A stretch of DNA of 64,000 nucleotides from Candidatus Gastranaerophilales bacterium. GTDB lineage: Bacteria > Cyanobacteriota > Vampirovibrionia > Gastranaerophilales > Gastranaerophilaceae. The notes under the pieces are model-generated. The model did not search any database, had not been told where the DNA came from, and was given only the letters and a program-made list of their open reading frames with translations. This document shows, piece by piece, positions 8,553 to 16,816 of this stretch (positions are counted from its first letter, which is position 1; each line of letters starts with the position of its first letter). The translations under genes and the position numbers were made by a program. The stretch is from assembly GCA_944326525.1 (NCBI GenBank), contig CALVEG010000001.1, positions 248,001-312,000 of the forward strand, written 5' to 3'.

Positions 8553-8612
8553 AAATAATTTTGTCAAAGTAAAGAAAAATTGTAAATCTAGTGACAGAAA
8601 TTGAATTGTGTG

Positions 8613-8639
8613 CAATAATTATGACAAATCTAATTATTG
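8613..8639 (+). promoter_or_regulatory. Inverted repeat upstream of the OmpH-like gene
   Basis: CAATAATTA and TAATTATTG form a perfect 9-bp inverted repeat with a 9-nt centre (TGACAAATC) about 35 nt before the ompH start. No T-run follows, so an operator or a 5' UTR stem is more likely than a terminator. The regulator is unknown. Confidence 0.4.
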
Positions 8640-8674
8640 TGAGAGCACAAATTTAGTGATAAGGAGAGTAGGAC

Positions 8675-9157
8675 ATGAAAAAACAAATTTTAACATTAGC
8701 AATTATGGCCGCAGCAATTACAGCAGGAATTGGCTTTAATAATGCAGCAATGAGTGAAGAAGCAGCAGCAACAATTCCGGCAAGCTACAAGGTTGCGATT
8801 GTTGATGTAGGTCAAGTTGTCGCATCATCAAAGGATGTACAAGCTTTGAGAAAAGAACAGGAAGCAAAGCTTGTAGAACTTCAGAAATGGTTAGAAACAG
8901 TAAGAGCGGATGTTCAAAAGCAATCTACAGAAGAAAATAAACAGAAATTAATTAAAAAATATGATGCAGAGTTTGCAAAAAAACAAGAAGCAATCAAGAA
9001 AGATTACGCAGCAAAATTGACTGCTATTGATAAAAATATTTCTGATGTAATTAACAAAACAGCAAAGGCAAAAGGATATGATCTAATTCTTGCAAAAGGC
9101 GTAGTTCTTTATGGCGGTGACGATATAACAAAAGAAATTGAAAAAGCTGTAAAATAG
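8675..9157 (+). CDS. Periplasmic OmpH/Skp-family chaperone
   Basis: 160 residues. The signal sequence (MKKQILTLAIMAAAITAGIG) leads into KVAIVDVGQVVASSKDVQAL, the typical VDxxxV start of OmpH proteins. A charged helical arm rich in K/E/Q (about 65-115) and a return strand with KAKGYDLILAKGVVLYGGDDIT follow. Skp-type proteins are trimeric and hold unfolded outer-membrane proteins in the periplasm. GATAAGGAGAGT before the ATG supports the start. This is strong evidence for an outer membrane in this organism. Confidence 0.88.
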   Translation: MKKQILTLAIMAAAITAGIGFNNAAMSEEAAATIPASYKVAIVDVGQVVASSKDVQALRKEQEAKLVELQKWLETVRADVQKQSTEENKQKLIKKYDAEFAKKQEAIKKDYAAKLTAIDKNISDVINKTAKAKGYDLILAKGVVLYGGDDITKEIEKAVK

Positions 9158-9170
9158 TTAAAAATATAAT

Positions 9171-9207
9171 AAAAACGTCCTCTTTTGATAAAAAGGGGAC
9201 GTTTTTT
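9171..9207 (+). terminator. Intrinsic terminator after the OmpH-like gene
   Basis: A stem of about 16 bp (AAAAACGTCCTCTTTT with AAAAGGGGACGTTTTT, 4-nt loop, one G-T pair) ends in TTTTTT. It can also serve the convergent pnuC gene. Confidence 0.85.
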
Positions 9208-9247
9208 ATTTAAATGTTTATAAAACAACAATATATTATTGAATATT

Positions 9248-9931
9248 TTAAGATGTTTCTTTTTTCCAATTATGCAAGAAATAAAATGCCAGTATAAAAT
9301 AGGTAATCCACATAATGACAGTAGCAAGACAGTTTGATCCGTTTAAATAGGCTTCAATCCACATAACAACGGATAATCCGTTTACAAGAATCCAAACGTA
9401 CCATTGTTCAATACATCTTTTGACAGTGAAAATCATGCCAAAAATTGAAAAGGTTGTTGTAATCCCGTCAATATAAGGGGTTGTGTCCCCTGTTTTTTTT
9501 AAGATTATGCTTAAAATAACAGATATAATAGATGCCGATATAAGATAAAGAAATCTTTCTTTTGTGGAAAGTTTTGTTTTAATAATTTCTTGAGAAGATT
9601 TTTTGAGATGTTTTTTCCATTTAAAAATACCTAAAATTTGCATTGGAAAATAAAACAGCAGGTAAAGTGCAAGATTTCCCCACAATCTGTTAGCAAATGA
9701 CAAGTATGAATAACACAAAGTTCCGGAAAGTCCAAATGCGTAGCAGGAAATTTTACCTTTTCCGGCAAATATTGTATACAAAATTCCGCAAACTGCTGAA
9801 ACAAGAGCTATTTTACTGTCATTTATAAGAAAAGATAATACAATTATAAAAATGATTTCAAGCGGAAAGAAAATTCTTTCAAATTTTCCCCAACCTTGCA
9901 GTTCTGATTTTATAAATTCTACAAATTTCAT
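9248..9931 (-). CDS. pnuC: PnuC-family nicotinamide riboside transporter
   Basis: 227 residues with about seven TM helices. The PnuC signatures are present: WGNLALYLLFYFPMQILGIFKW in the middle and DGITTTFSIFGMIFTVKR, EQWYVWILVNG and MWIEAYLNG toward the C terminus. The family moves nicotinamide riboside (or related vitamers) by facilitated diffusion, trapped by phosphorylation inside, and so feeds NAD synthesis. No kinase gene (nadR/nrk) is in the window. The start at 9931 has no Shine-Dalgarno; TATAAT ends 7 nt before the ATG on the minus strand, consistent with a leaderless mRNA. Confidence 0.88.
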   Translation of the reverse strand: MKFVEFIKSELQGWGKFERIFFPLEIIFIIVLSFLINDSKIALVSAVCGILYTIFAGKGKISCYAFGLSGTLCYSYLSFANRLWGNLALYLLFYFPMQILGIFKWKKHLKKSSQEIIKTKLSTKERFLYLISASIISVILSIILKKTGDTTPYIDGITTTFSIFGMIFTVKRCIEQWYVWILVNGLSVVMWIEAYLNGSNCLATVIMWITYFILAFYFLHNWKKETS

Positions 9932-10006
9932 TGAAATAATTATATTACAAAATTAATGAAATATTTTACTTTTTATTTTGTGTGTTGTCTACTATAAATA
10001 GGCAAA

Positions 10007-11029
10007 ATGAAAATTAACAGTATAAGCGGAATAAATTTAAAATCCATAATGACAAATAAGAACGTTCTTAAGGGATTAGAAAAAATTTCAGAGCACGGGA
10101 CATCATTTGCTGCTGTAACTTCTTTAGGAATGTCGCTTGTTGTGAGGCCTTTAGCAATTTTTGCAACCCCTCGTGTTGAAAGAGAAAACAAGGAATATGC
10201 AAGCGTAAGTTCAATAAGTTCAGGTATTGTGAAGTTTGGGATGGTTGAGGCTGTGGCACTTCCTATAGAAAATGCCGTAAAACGTATTGACCGCAATCCT
10301 GCCAAATATCTTAAATCTGAAACTATCACTTCACTTGCACCATCTGTTGAAAAGATTACTGATGCAAAAGCTTACAGGGTGGGAACACAAATTATTAAAC
10401 TTGGTTCCGGAACGCTTTCTGCTATACCAAAATCTTTGTTAACGATTTCTCTTATTCCTGTTATAATGGACAATTTGCTACACCGTAAAAAGCATGAGGT
10501 TAATGTAGAATCGGAAAATTATGAGAAAAATTTGAAAACTGTTTTTGCCGGTAACGATAAAAATGTTCCGTTTACAGGTTTTGCAGGAGAAAAGCTCACA
10601 GGTGGAATTGCTAAAATTCTGGATAATTCTTATTTTCAAAGATTTGTAAAAAACTTTCAGAATGATGAAAAAAATGTTGCCAAACACATGACTGCGGCAA
10701 CCGATATTTTACTTACATCTTCAAATGCTGTTCTAATAAAAAACAACAAAAAAATTAAAGAAAATCGCAAAAATCCGCTGATTTGGAATTACGTTATTTC
10801 TACTGCAGCAACTCTTGGTGGGGGGTATTTTGTAGATAGGGTAATCAAAAATAATACCCAAAATTTTGTTGATAAATTTGCAAAATTGAATAAATCTGAC
10901 CCAAAACTTGCAAAATATATTGAGGGGATAAATATTTTAAGACCTGCAATAATATTTGCCGGAATTTATTATATGCTATTGCCTGTAATTTCAACTTATC
11001 TGGCAGAAAAAATAGATAAAAAACTTTAG
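10007..11029 (+). CDS. Membrane protein of unknown function
   Basis: 340 residues without a cleavable signal peptide. Hydrophobic segments lie near 32-52 (SFAAVTSLGMSLVVRPLAIF), 140-160 (SLLTISLIPVIMDNLL), 258-280 (VISTAATLGGGYF) and 305-330 (IFAGIYYMLLPVISTYL). The segments between them are Lys/Asn-rich. The opening MKINSISGINLK and an internal VPFTGFAGEKL resemble the short N-terminal sequences of several lineage-specific proteins in this window, such as LNFSGIQKF in the 33322 gene. I recognise no family. TATAAA lies 8 nt before the ATG with no clear ribosome site. Confidence 0.6.
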   Translation: MKINSISGINLKSIMTNKNVLKGLEKISEHGTSFAAVTSLGMSLVVRPLAIFATPRVERENKEYASVSSISSGIVKFGMVEAVALPIENAVKRIDRNPAKYLKSETITSLAPSVEKITDAKAYRVGTQIIKLGSGTLSAIPKSLLTISLIPVIMDNLLHRKKHEVNVESENYEKNLKTVFAGNDKNVPFTGFAGEKLTGGIAKILDNSYFQRFVKNFQNDEKNVAKHMTAATDILLTSSNAVLIKNNKKIKENRKNPLIWNYVISTAATLGGGYFVDRVIKNNTQNFVDKFAKLNKSDPKLAKYIEGINILRPAIIFAGIYYMLLPVISTYLAEKIDKKL

Positions 11030-11049
11030 AATTTTTATTTGAATCTAAG

Positions 11050-11466
11050 CTATATAACAGCTTCTTCTGACTCTTGTTTATTCATAGGGTTCCAAGTGTC
11101 TTTTAAATTATTTTCAATCAGATTTTCATAAAATTTTTCTTTAAAATCCAATAAAGAAAGCTGTTTTTGTAATTCTTCCATTTGGAGGAGTGCTTTTTTC
11201 TTTGTGTCAAGAATAATCTTGTATCTTTCTTTTATTGTGGAATCTCCGATTATGCAAAGATCAATATATCTTTTTATTGCTTTGTTTTCGGTGCCGACTG
11301 AGCGCAGGCATTTTACTATTTTAACCCAGTCAAGATCTTTTTCTGAAAATTGTCTTATGTTGTTTTTATCTCTTGTAATAAAAGGAAAAAATCCGCTTTT
11401 TGCCCAAAATCTTAGTGTATGCTCTGATATATCCATTTTTTCGGCAACTTCTTTTATTGTATACAT
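11050..11466 (-). CDS. MerR-family transcriptional regulator
   Basis: 138 residues. The N-terminal winged helix (MYTIKEVAEKMDISEHTLRF, then W-A-K-S-G-F-F) is diagnostic of MerR proteins. It is followed by a second half with FSEKDLDWVKIVKCLRSVG and a dimerisation coiled coil (about 75-115, KERYKIILDTKKKALLQME). No Cys-based metal site is seen, so a small-molecule sensor of the BmrR/TipA-like broad group is more likely than a metal sensor. AAAAGGAGAAATAG precedes the ATG. It follows the U32 protease gene by 38 nt on the same strand and may be co-transcribed. Target unknown. Confidence 0.85.
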   Translation of the reverse strand: MYTIKEVAEKMDISEHTLRFWAKSGFFPFITRDKNNIRQFSEKDLDWVKIVKCLRSVGTENKAIKRYIDLCIIGDSTIKERYKIILDTKKKALLQMEELQKQLSLLDFKEKFYENLIENNLKDTWNPMNKQESEEAVI

Positions 11467-11504
11467 CTATTTCTCCTTTTTAATTAATATTTTGGAAAAT
11501 CGTT

Positions 11505-13166
11505 TTATTCTGCTTTGTTTTCGCGGCTGAGGAAAAATTTGTTTAATAATATCGGTACAAATTTTGCGTTAAGTGCGCTAAAATCAAATACAAATTCGTT
11601 TACTCCGGCGTTTTTAAGCGTGTCAACTTTGTCAAAATCTTCCAAAATCTTATCTTCAAACATGTGCATTCTGCAAAATCCGTCGCAGGTGAACGGGTAA
11701 ATTTTCTTTAAAGACGGATCATTTAAGGCAAATCCGCCTTTATGGCAAGGTGCTTTGCAGGATAATCTTGAAATTATTGCGCTGTCATTATTTAACGGAC
11801 AAAGACCTAGGGCCGGAACCCTTATATTTCCTGCGATTGTATACTTTTTATTAGGGATAACTCCTTTTAATTTCTTTATTGTTCTTATTGCGCTTTCCAT
11901 ATCCGAAAATGAAGTGAAATCTATTGTACTTATTGGCGCAAGATTGTTTAAGCATTTTATGGATAAACTGTTTAAAAGATTAATTCCTTGTCCTATTTCA
12001 ACCGGAATATGATTTATGTCATCATCATTTATTACGGCCCAAAAATATCCGATATTGTTGATTATCAGGCTGTCCGGTGTCGGGTTTTCCAATAATAACT
12101 GCTTTACATACTCGTAAACTCTGTCAAAATCTCTCTCTATTAATATTCTTGGAGTTGAAAGCTGAAATTTGATATCGTGTTTTTGACAGAATTTCTTAAC
12201 TTTAGTGATTATTTCACTAAAACTGCTTGTTGATAAGTCGCTTGTTGATAATATTTCTCCGTATTCTATTGAATGTATCGGGTTTGCGCCAAATTTTTTA
12301 ATGTATTTGCCAAGTTCTTTTATCTGTGCAAGTTCCGATAATCTTAAGTTGATTTTTAAATCGTCTGTTTTGGTAAAGTTTATATTTACAGGTTGTGCAA
12401 CTTGCTCAATTTCCCATTCAAAATTCCTAATGTTTCGACTGAATTTAAAGTCTTTACCTTCTGCGCAGACCATATCTCCCGTAAAATGGTTTGTCTGATA
12501 AATACTCTTTCTAACGTGTTTGAATGGAAGCTTGTGATTTTTAAAAATTTTGGGTTTGGCTAGAATATTTTCAACAAGTTCAATACCCTCAAGAATTTCG
12601 TCTGATGTTGCGAATTTTCCTTTAATTACAACTTTATCAACAGCGCCAGATTTTTTAATTTCTTCAGCGCACCACGGTAAATTATCCGCGTCTATTGCAA
12701 GCGGTAATTTGGTATATTTCTTGATTTTTGCTATATTTTTAAGATAAATTTCTTCTGTAATTATGACTTCATCAACTTTATGAAAATTATTAATAAAATC
12801 AATTCCTGATAAATTGTGGATGTCAAAATAAGAGTCTACAATGATTTTGAAAGGTAATTTAAAAATTTTAATAGCTTCAAGAATTGCGAAGCTGTTGATA
12901 AAAATTCCGTCAATGCCCGCTGTTTTTAAAAATTTAAGCATTCTTTTAATTTCAGGCAGATTGTCTTCAGTTATATCGTGTTTGAAGTTAATATAAATTT
13001 TGCAATCGAATTTCTTAGCTGTTTCAACAAACTCGTTGACGTATTCAAAATTATCATTAAGAAACTTTTTATAATAAACGTAATAATCTCGGCATTTAGT
13101 TCTGCTGCTGAATAATTCTATATCTTCCGGCTTTTTAACCGGTGCCACAACCACAATATCTTTCAT
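11505..13166 (-). CDS. U32-family peptidase-like protein
   Basis: 553 residues from the ATG at 13166. The frame is open to a TTG at 13193, but TATAAT lies exactly 6 nt before this ATG and no Shine-Dalgarno serves either start, so the shorter, leaderless form is preferred. The N-terminal half resembles a TIM-barrel (MKDIVVVAPVKKPEDIELF, then SGIDFINNFHKVDEVIITEE). The C-terminal part has the Cys pattern LSCKAPCHKGGFAL and FTCDGFCRMHMFEDKI, like the metal-binding Cys cluster of U32 proteins. Known U32 members include collagenase-like proteases and tRNA/ubiquinone hydroxylation factors, so protease activity is not certain. A merR gene follows. Confidence 0.7.
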   Translation of the reverse strand: MKDIVVVAPVKKPEDIELFSSRTKCRDYYVYYKKFLNDNFEYVNEFVETAKKFDCKIYINFKHDITEDNLPEIKRMLKFLKTAGIDGIFINSFAILEAIKIFKLPFKIIVDSYFDIHNLSGIDFINNFHKVDEVIITEEIYLKNIAKIKKYTKLPLAIDADNLPWCAEEIKKSGAVDKVVIKGKFATSDEILEGIELVENILAKPKIFKNHKLPFKHVRKSIYQTNHFTGDMVCAEGKDFKFSRNIRNFEWEIEQVAQPVNINFTKTDDLKINLRLSELAQIKELGKYIKKFGANPIHSIEYGEILSTSDLSTSSFSEIITKVKKFCQKHDIKFQLSTPRILIERDFDRVYEYVKQLLLENPTPDSLIINNIGYFWAVINDDDINHIPVEIGQGINLLNSLSIKCLNNLAPISTIDFTSFSDMESAIRTIKKLKGVIPNKKYTIAGNIRVPALGLCPLNNDSAIISRLSCKAPCHKGGFALNDPSLKKIYPFTCDGFCRMHMFEDKILEDFDKVDTLKNAGVNEFVFDFSALNAKFVPILLNKFFLSRENKAE

Positions 13167-13236
13167 AAGAATATTATAATCGTTAGTACTCAAAAAATAA
13201 AGAAAATAAATTCATCTTAATATTTCTTCACAAATC

Positions 13237-13314
13237 GAAAAAAATAGGCAATTTTCAGGGAAAGAAATACTTAATAGATATATAAGGAATATATGGGATG
13301 TTTTATAAACATCC
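13237..13314 (+). promoter_or_regulatory. Promoter-like element and leader hairpin upstream of the 80-residue gene
   Basis: Bases 13237-13290 closely match 42475-42525 (shared AAAAAATAG, CAATTTT, GGGAA and ATACTTA blocks with the same order and near-equal spacing), where they precede a candidate sRNA. Downstream, GGATGTTT/AAACATCC (13296-13303 / 13307-13314) forms an 8-bp leader hairpin. The -10 is probably in the AT-rich TAGATATATAAG stretch. The sigma factor using it is unknown. Confidence 0.45.
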
Positions 13315-13367
13315 TGCGGAAATCTCACACACAAAGTTAATAGGAAAATTTCATAGGGAGGACACGT

Positions 13368-13610
13368 ATGGCAATAGGTGCTGAAGACTATATTGACCAG
13401 CTGTTAGTCAAAAAATACGCAGAAGAAAAAGTAGATAACCATGACAACATGGAATCAATGGTTGATCCTAATAAAATGATGGAAGCAATGAATGATTACG
13501 CGAGTATGTCAAGGAATATGATGCTTCTTAAACAGAAATTGAATATTGCGTGTTACGCAATAAATGCCCGCACGGCAAAATATCAAAAATCCCCTGCCGC
13601 GCAATACTAA
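13368..13610 (+). CDS. Small protein of unknown function
   Basis: 80 residues: MAIGAEDYIDQLLVKKYAEE, then a Met/Asn-rich middle and a helical end with NIACYAINARTAKYQ. No signal peptide or TM helix. AGGGAGGACACGT before the ATG is an excellent ribosome site, and a long leader with a hairpin precedes it, so strong regulated expression is likely. I do not recognise the family. The promoter-like element upstream is shared with a candidate sRNA at 42475-42578, which hints at co-regulation. Confidence 0.7.
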   Translation: MAIGAEDYIDQLLVKKYAEEKVDNHDNMESMVDPNKMMEAMNDYASMSRNMMLLKQKLNIACYAINARTAKYQKSPAAQY

Positions 13611-13617
13611 GTTTGAA

Positions 13618-13657
13618 ACGCCTCTTTTTTATATTAGAATAATAAAAAAAGAGGTGT
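13618..13657 (+). promoter_or_regulatory. Hairpin covering the ribosome site of maf
   Basis: ACGCCTCTTTTTT (13618-13630) pairs with AAAAAAGAGGTGT (13645-13657) over 13 bp with one wobble. The right arm contains the GAGGTG ribosome site of the gene starting at 13662. It may also end the preceding transcript, but no T-run follows the right arm, so RBS masking is the better reading. Confidence 0.45.
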
Positions 13658-13661
13658 TGAA

Positions 13662-14225
13662 ATGGGGAAAATAATCCTGGCTTCTTCGTCACCACGAAGA
13701 GCGGATATATTGAAACAACATAATATAAAATTTGAAGTAATCCCGTCACCGTATCAGGAAGATCACACCGTGACGGATTTTTCTTATTCTTTTGTAGAAA
13801 ATTTGGCTTACAATAAAGCAAAGGCGGTAGTTCCTTTGTTAACAGCTCCTTCTGTTGTAATAGGTGCTGATACGGTAGTCGTTTTGGACGGGAAGATTTT
13901 AGGTAAGCCTAAAGATTATAAAGAAGCTTTTGAAATGCTAAGAAAACTTTCAGGCAGAAGGCATGAAGTTGTAACATCAATTGCTGTAATAAATACTGAA
14001 ATGCAGAAAGAAAAAGTATGTTCCGTTACAAGTAAAGTTGAGTTTGAAAAATTAACGGATGAGCAAATTGAGTTTTATATAAACGATTACAAGCCTTATG
14101 ACAAAGCTGGTTCTTACGGAATTCAGGAGATGCCTCAGGGGTACATAAAAAGTTACGAAGGAAGTCTTGAAAATATCATTGGGCTTTGCGGTAAAACCGT
14201 TTGTGAAATGATTGAAAATTTGTAA
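13662..14225 (+). CDS. maf: Maf-family nucleoside triphosphate pyrophosphatase
   Basis: 187 residues. The family motifs are complete: ILASSSPRRADIL at the N terminus, GADTVVVLDGKILGKP near 67, and KAGSYGIQE with a following GLCGK. The GADTVV-type active site is that of the dTTP/UTP pyrophosphatase (YhdE-type) subgroup, which hydrolyses these and modified NTPs and is linked to septum-formation inhibition. The short neighbour upstream is unrelated. The ribosome site lies in a 13-bp hairpin, so translation may be regulated. A bidirectional terminator follows. Confidence 0.9.
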   Translation: MGKIILASSSPRRADILKQHNIKFEVIPSPYQEDHTVTDFSYSFVENLAYNKAKAVVPLLTAPSVVIGADTVVVLDGKILGKPKDYKEAFEMLRKLSGRRHEVVTSIAVINTEMQKEKVCSVTSKVEFEKLTDEQIEFYINDYKPYDKAGSYGIQEMPQGYIKSYEGSLENIIGLCGKTVCEMIENL

Positions 14226-14233
14226 TGTTTAAA

Positions 14234-14263
14234 GGCGCAAAATTTATTTTTAAATTTTGCGCC
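14234..14263. terminator. Bidirectional intrinsic terminator
   Basis: GGCGCAAAATTTA pairs perfectly with TAAATTTTGCGCC over 13 bp with a TTTT loop, between the convergent maf and SEC-C genes. T-rich flanks are modest. Confidence 0.75.
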
Positions 14264-14292
14264 CAATAAAATTTCTCAATTAATAACGAGGA

Positions 14293-15600
14293 TTAAAGAT
14301 TAGCTCCGCAGCACTTTTTGAACTTTTTACCGCTTCCGCAAGGACAAGGATCGTTTCTCCCAATTTTAGAAATATCAATTTTAGTCGTATCAAGTTTTGG
14401 TTTTTCTTCAATTTCTTCAATAATTCCAAGCGTTTGTGAGAATGCTTTTGATTTATAAAGAACAGTTGTTGATGAGAAAATTTTATTATCAAGATATTTG
14501 CTCTTGTATTTCTTTAAAATATCCTCAAGTCTGTAACTGTTCTGCAAAACTTTGTTTACGATTTCCATAAAATTCTGATGTTTTGATGCAACTTTTTTAA
14601 TTAAGTTTGCCGAAATTTTGTCATTATAAATGAAATATTCTACACATTTGTCATAATTTTCAATTTCGTTTATGTTTTCAGTTTCGAAAATTTTGTTGAA
14701 CGTTCCGTAAAAAGGTACGGCATACATCCCTAATTCTCTATCAAAGATAATTCCAACATCATAAGTTTCCTCGTGTGAAGAAAATCCGCCTAGTGAATTT
14801 TCAAGGAAATTGTTGTAGCTGTTGTTAAATTCTTTAACTTCAAAATAACGATATTTTTCAGGAAGCTGAATTTTATCACTAAAGTCGGATTTTTCTCCGG
14901 ATTCAGAAAAGTCATTAAATAATCCGATAAGATCATCGGCAAATTTGTTTGTTGTGACAACTTCGTCACTCCCGAAAAATTCGGTGAATTTGTTGTAAAT
15001 ATTGTCAACTTCATCTTCGATTTCTTTTTGTTTTTCAGGATTGTCTAGATAAACAAGTTCGGGCTCTTGGACAATTTTAGCAACAGCGTATCTGTATGCT
15101 TCATCTTTTCTTGACGATGCCAAAACTCCTGAGATTTCAAGTAAATAGCAATTCTCATTATGATAGAATATTCTTGCTACAACAAATTGTCCTGCTCCAA
15201 GACCTCTAAAAGACGTCATTTTTACCAGAGATAAAGCTTCATAAATTTTTTCATTGACAATATTGTAAAGGCTGAATCCGCTTCTTAAAACTTTCTTAAC
15301 CTCAAAAATTGATGAGATTGAATTTTTTAATTCTGTAATAATGGTTTTGTCGATTTCTTCTAAATTTGGTTTTCTCTCCAAGTAAATATCAAAAACGGAT
15401 TTTCTATCTTCTCCAAGTTTTCTTTCGAAAATATAGTTGAAACATGCAGCTTGAAATTGCATAGTTGAAGAAGAATTGTTAATGCCTATAGTCTTAATAT
15501 ATTCGGCAAAATCAGGTTGAATGGCTTGATCTTGTCGGATAAAAAGTGCTAAATCTTTAATTATGTCATTGATGGATTTAAGTTCATTGATAATCGCCAT
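14293..15600 (-). CDS. Protein with a C-terminal SEC-C zinc-binding motif
   Basis: 435 residues. The last 22 residues hold the SEC-C motif ([19 protein letters not shown]), which binds zinc in SecA and many other proteins and often mediates protein-protein contact. The rest is predicted mostly helical with no recognised domain; an [20 protein letters not shown]-like region and [18 protein letters not shown] look conserved in style. No signal peptide or TM helix. GGGGGAGCTTAG before the ATG supports the start. SEC-C proteins of this kind have been linked to SecB-like or chromatin-like roles in other bacteria, but no role can be assigned here. Confidence 0.75.
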   Translation of the reverse strand: MAIINELKSINDIIKDLALFIRQDQAIQPDFAEYIKTIGINNSSSTMQFQAACFNYIFERKLGEDRKSVFDIYLERKPNLEEIDKTIITELKNSISSIFEVKKVLRSGFSLYNIVNEKIYEALSLVKMTSFRGLGAGQFVVARIFYHNENCYLLEISGVLASSRKDEAYRYAVAKIVQEPELVYLDNPEKQKEIEDEVDNIYNKFTEFFGSDEVVTTNKFADDLIGLFNDFSESGEKSDFSDKIQLPEKYRYFEVKEFNNSYNNFLENSLGGFSSHEETYDVGIIFDRELGMYAVPFYGTFNKIFETENINEIENYDKCVEYFIYNDKISANLIKKVASKHQNFMEIVNKVLQNSYRLEDILKKYKSKYLDNKIFSSTTVLYKSKAFSQTLGIIEEIEEKPKLDTTKIDISKIGRNDPCPCGSGKKFKKCCGANL

Positions 15601-15735
15601 CTAAGCTCCCCCTTGTGAATTAATTAGTCTCGTATTGTGTGCCATAAGGATAATTGAAACAAACCTAAAATTCAAGTCCAGAGAAGGATAATTTAAAAAT
15701 TTTGAAAAATAAAAAATATATGTTATAATAATGCT

Positions 15736-16326
15736 ATGAAAAAGATATTATTAACATTAGGAATTTTATTATCAGTAGCGGGCAGTGCATTTGCTTATAC
15801 ATTGCCAAGGTGGGGTTTGACAGGGATTGATGTATATCTTCCTGAAACTCAGTATGAAGGAACAATAAGACGCGCATTTGAAACATGGTCAGGTGCAACC
15901 AACGGGCGTGTTAAATTTAGATTTAATTCAACACGATTTTTCTCAAACAATGCTCCAATAAAGATTAAACTGATGGATGAAAAAACGCAGTATTTTATCG
16001 TGGAGTCAAAGAGATTTGAAACAACCGGATACTTTACGGATATGGAGGATGGTTATATAAACAGAGCCAATCTTACAATATATAGTAAAGATCGTACTGG
16101 TAATGCGATAAAAGAAGAAGAATTATATAGTGCTTTACTTATTGAATTAGGGTATATTTTGGGACTGGATAAAGTATATGGACCTTGTTCTGTTGATAGC
16201 GTAATGTGCTATGAGAAATATGGTAAAGCTTCTGGGCTTACCAGTCACGACAGGCAAGTAATTATTGAAAAATATACACGTACAAACAATGAGATAAAGA
16301 AGAATAATCCTAATACTTCAAAATAA
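15736..16326 (+). CDS. Secreted matrixin-like protein with a degenerate zinc site (predicted inactive)
   Basis: 196 residues with a signal peptide (MKKILLTLGILLSVAGSAFA). The mature part follows a metzincin/matrixin plan: RAFETWSGATNGRVKFRF (the AFxxWs...v.F motif), then the helix LLIELGYILGLDK and SVDSVMC. The expected HExxHxxGxxH is I136-E137-x-x-Y140-x-x-G143-x-x-K146: all three zinc-binding His are replaced while Glu, Gly and the Met-turn remain. It should not bind zinc in the usual way, so a binding or scaffold role outside the cytoplasm is more likely than proteolysis. TATAAT ends 6 nt before the ATG with no Shine-Dalgarno. Confidence 0.7.
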   Translation: MKKILLTLGILLSVAGSAFAYTLPRWGLTGIDVYLPETQYEGTIRRAFETWSGATNGRVKFRFNSTRFFSNNAPIKIKLMDEKTQYFIVESKRFETTGYFTDMEDGYINRANLTIYSKDRTGNAIKEEELYSALLIELGYILGLDKVYGPCSVDSVMCYEKYGKASGLTSHDRQVIIEKYTRTNNEIKKNNPNTSK

Positions 16327-16328
16327 AT

Positions 16329-16389
16329 TTGACAAGCAGGATTTAAGTGTTAGAATTTACGATGTATCTGGGCTTGCAAGTCAGATGCA
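16329..16389 (+). promoter_or_regulatory. Promoter and leader hairpin of the tRNA-Pro pair
   Basis: TTGACA at 16329-16334, a 16-nt spacer and TAGAAT at 16351-16356 make a near-consensus promoter. The predicted transcript starts at about 16363, and its first 27 nt (16363-16389) fold into a 9-bp stem with two G-T pairs. It drives two tRNA genes. Confidence 0.7.
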
Positions 16390-16435
16390 GCGGTAAACGT
16401 GTTTATGCGTTGAAAAAGTTTTGAAAAATAAATAT

Positions 16436-16509
16436 CGGGATGTAGCGCAGCTTGGTAGCGCACCGTGTTCGGGTCGCGGGGGCCGCAGGTTCAAATCCTG
16501 TCATCCCGA
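16436..16509 (+). tRNA. tRNA-Pro (anticodon CGG)
   Basis: Cloverleaf reads cleanly: acceptor CGGGATG/CATCCCG with discriminator A, D-arm GCGCAGCTTGGTAGCGC, anticodon stem CCGTG/CGCGG around loop TTCGGGT (anticodon CGG, G37), and T-arm GCAGGTTCAAATCCTGT. C1-G72 and A73 are typical of bacterial proline tRNAs. The CCA end is not encoded (the next bases are TTT). Confidence 0.93.
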
Positions 16510-16565
16510 TTTTTAATTAGAACGATATTTATAAAGTTTGATAGTTAAATAGATGCTTAAACTTA

Positions 16566-16642
16566 CGGGACGTGGCGCAGCTTGGTAGCGTGCTACCTTG
16601 GGGTGGTAGAGGTCGCAGGTTCAAATCCTGTCGTTCCGACCA
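16566..16642 (+). tRNA. tRNA-Pro (anticodon GGG)
   Basis: Acceptor CGGGACG/CGTTCCG, discriminator A and an encoded CCA. D-arm GCGCAGCTTGGTAGCGT, anticodon stem CTACC/GGTAG around loop TTGGGGT (anticodon GGG), T-arm GCAGGTTCAAATCCTGT. It lies 56 nt after the CGG isoacceptor, shares its D and T arms almost exactly, and is probably on the same transcript. Confidence 0.93.
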
Positions 16643-16648
16643 TTTGTT

Positions 16649-16675
16649 AACCGCCTTAATTTTATAGAGGCGGTT
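16649..16675 (+). terminator. Terminator of the tRNA-Pro unit
   Basis: AACCGCCT pairs with AGGCGGTT (8 bp) across an 11-nt loop, followed by TTAAC. It lies 7 nt after the second tRNA. The T-run is short. Confidence 0.65.
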
Positions 16676-16816
16676 TTAACTTTGATAGAGCTGAATTTTT
16701 TCTTTTTAATAAATTTGTTTTCTCCCTCAGGTTCAGGATTTTTTTCTTAAACATTTGAAAATTAAAATGATTAATAGTATAATTGTCAAGTAACGATATA
16801 AAATGAGGGCAATTAT

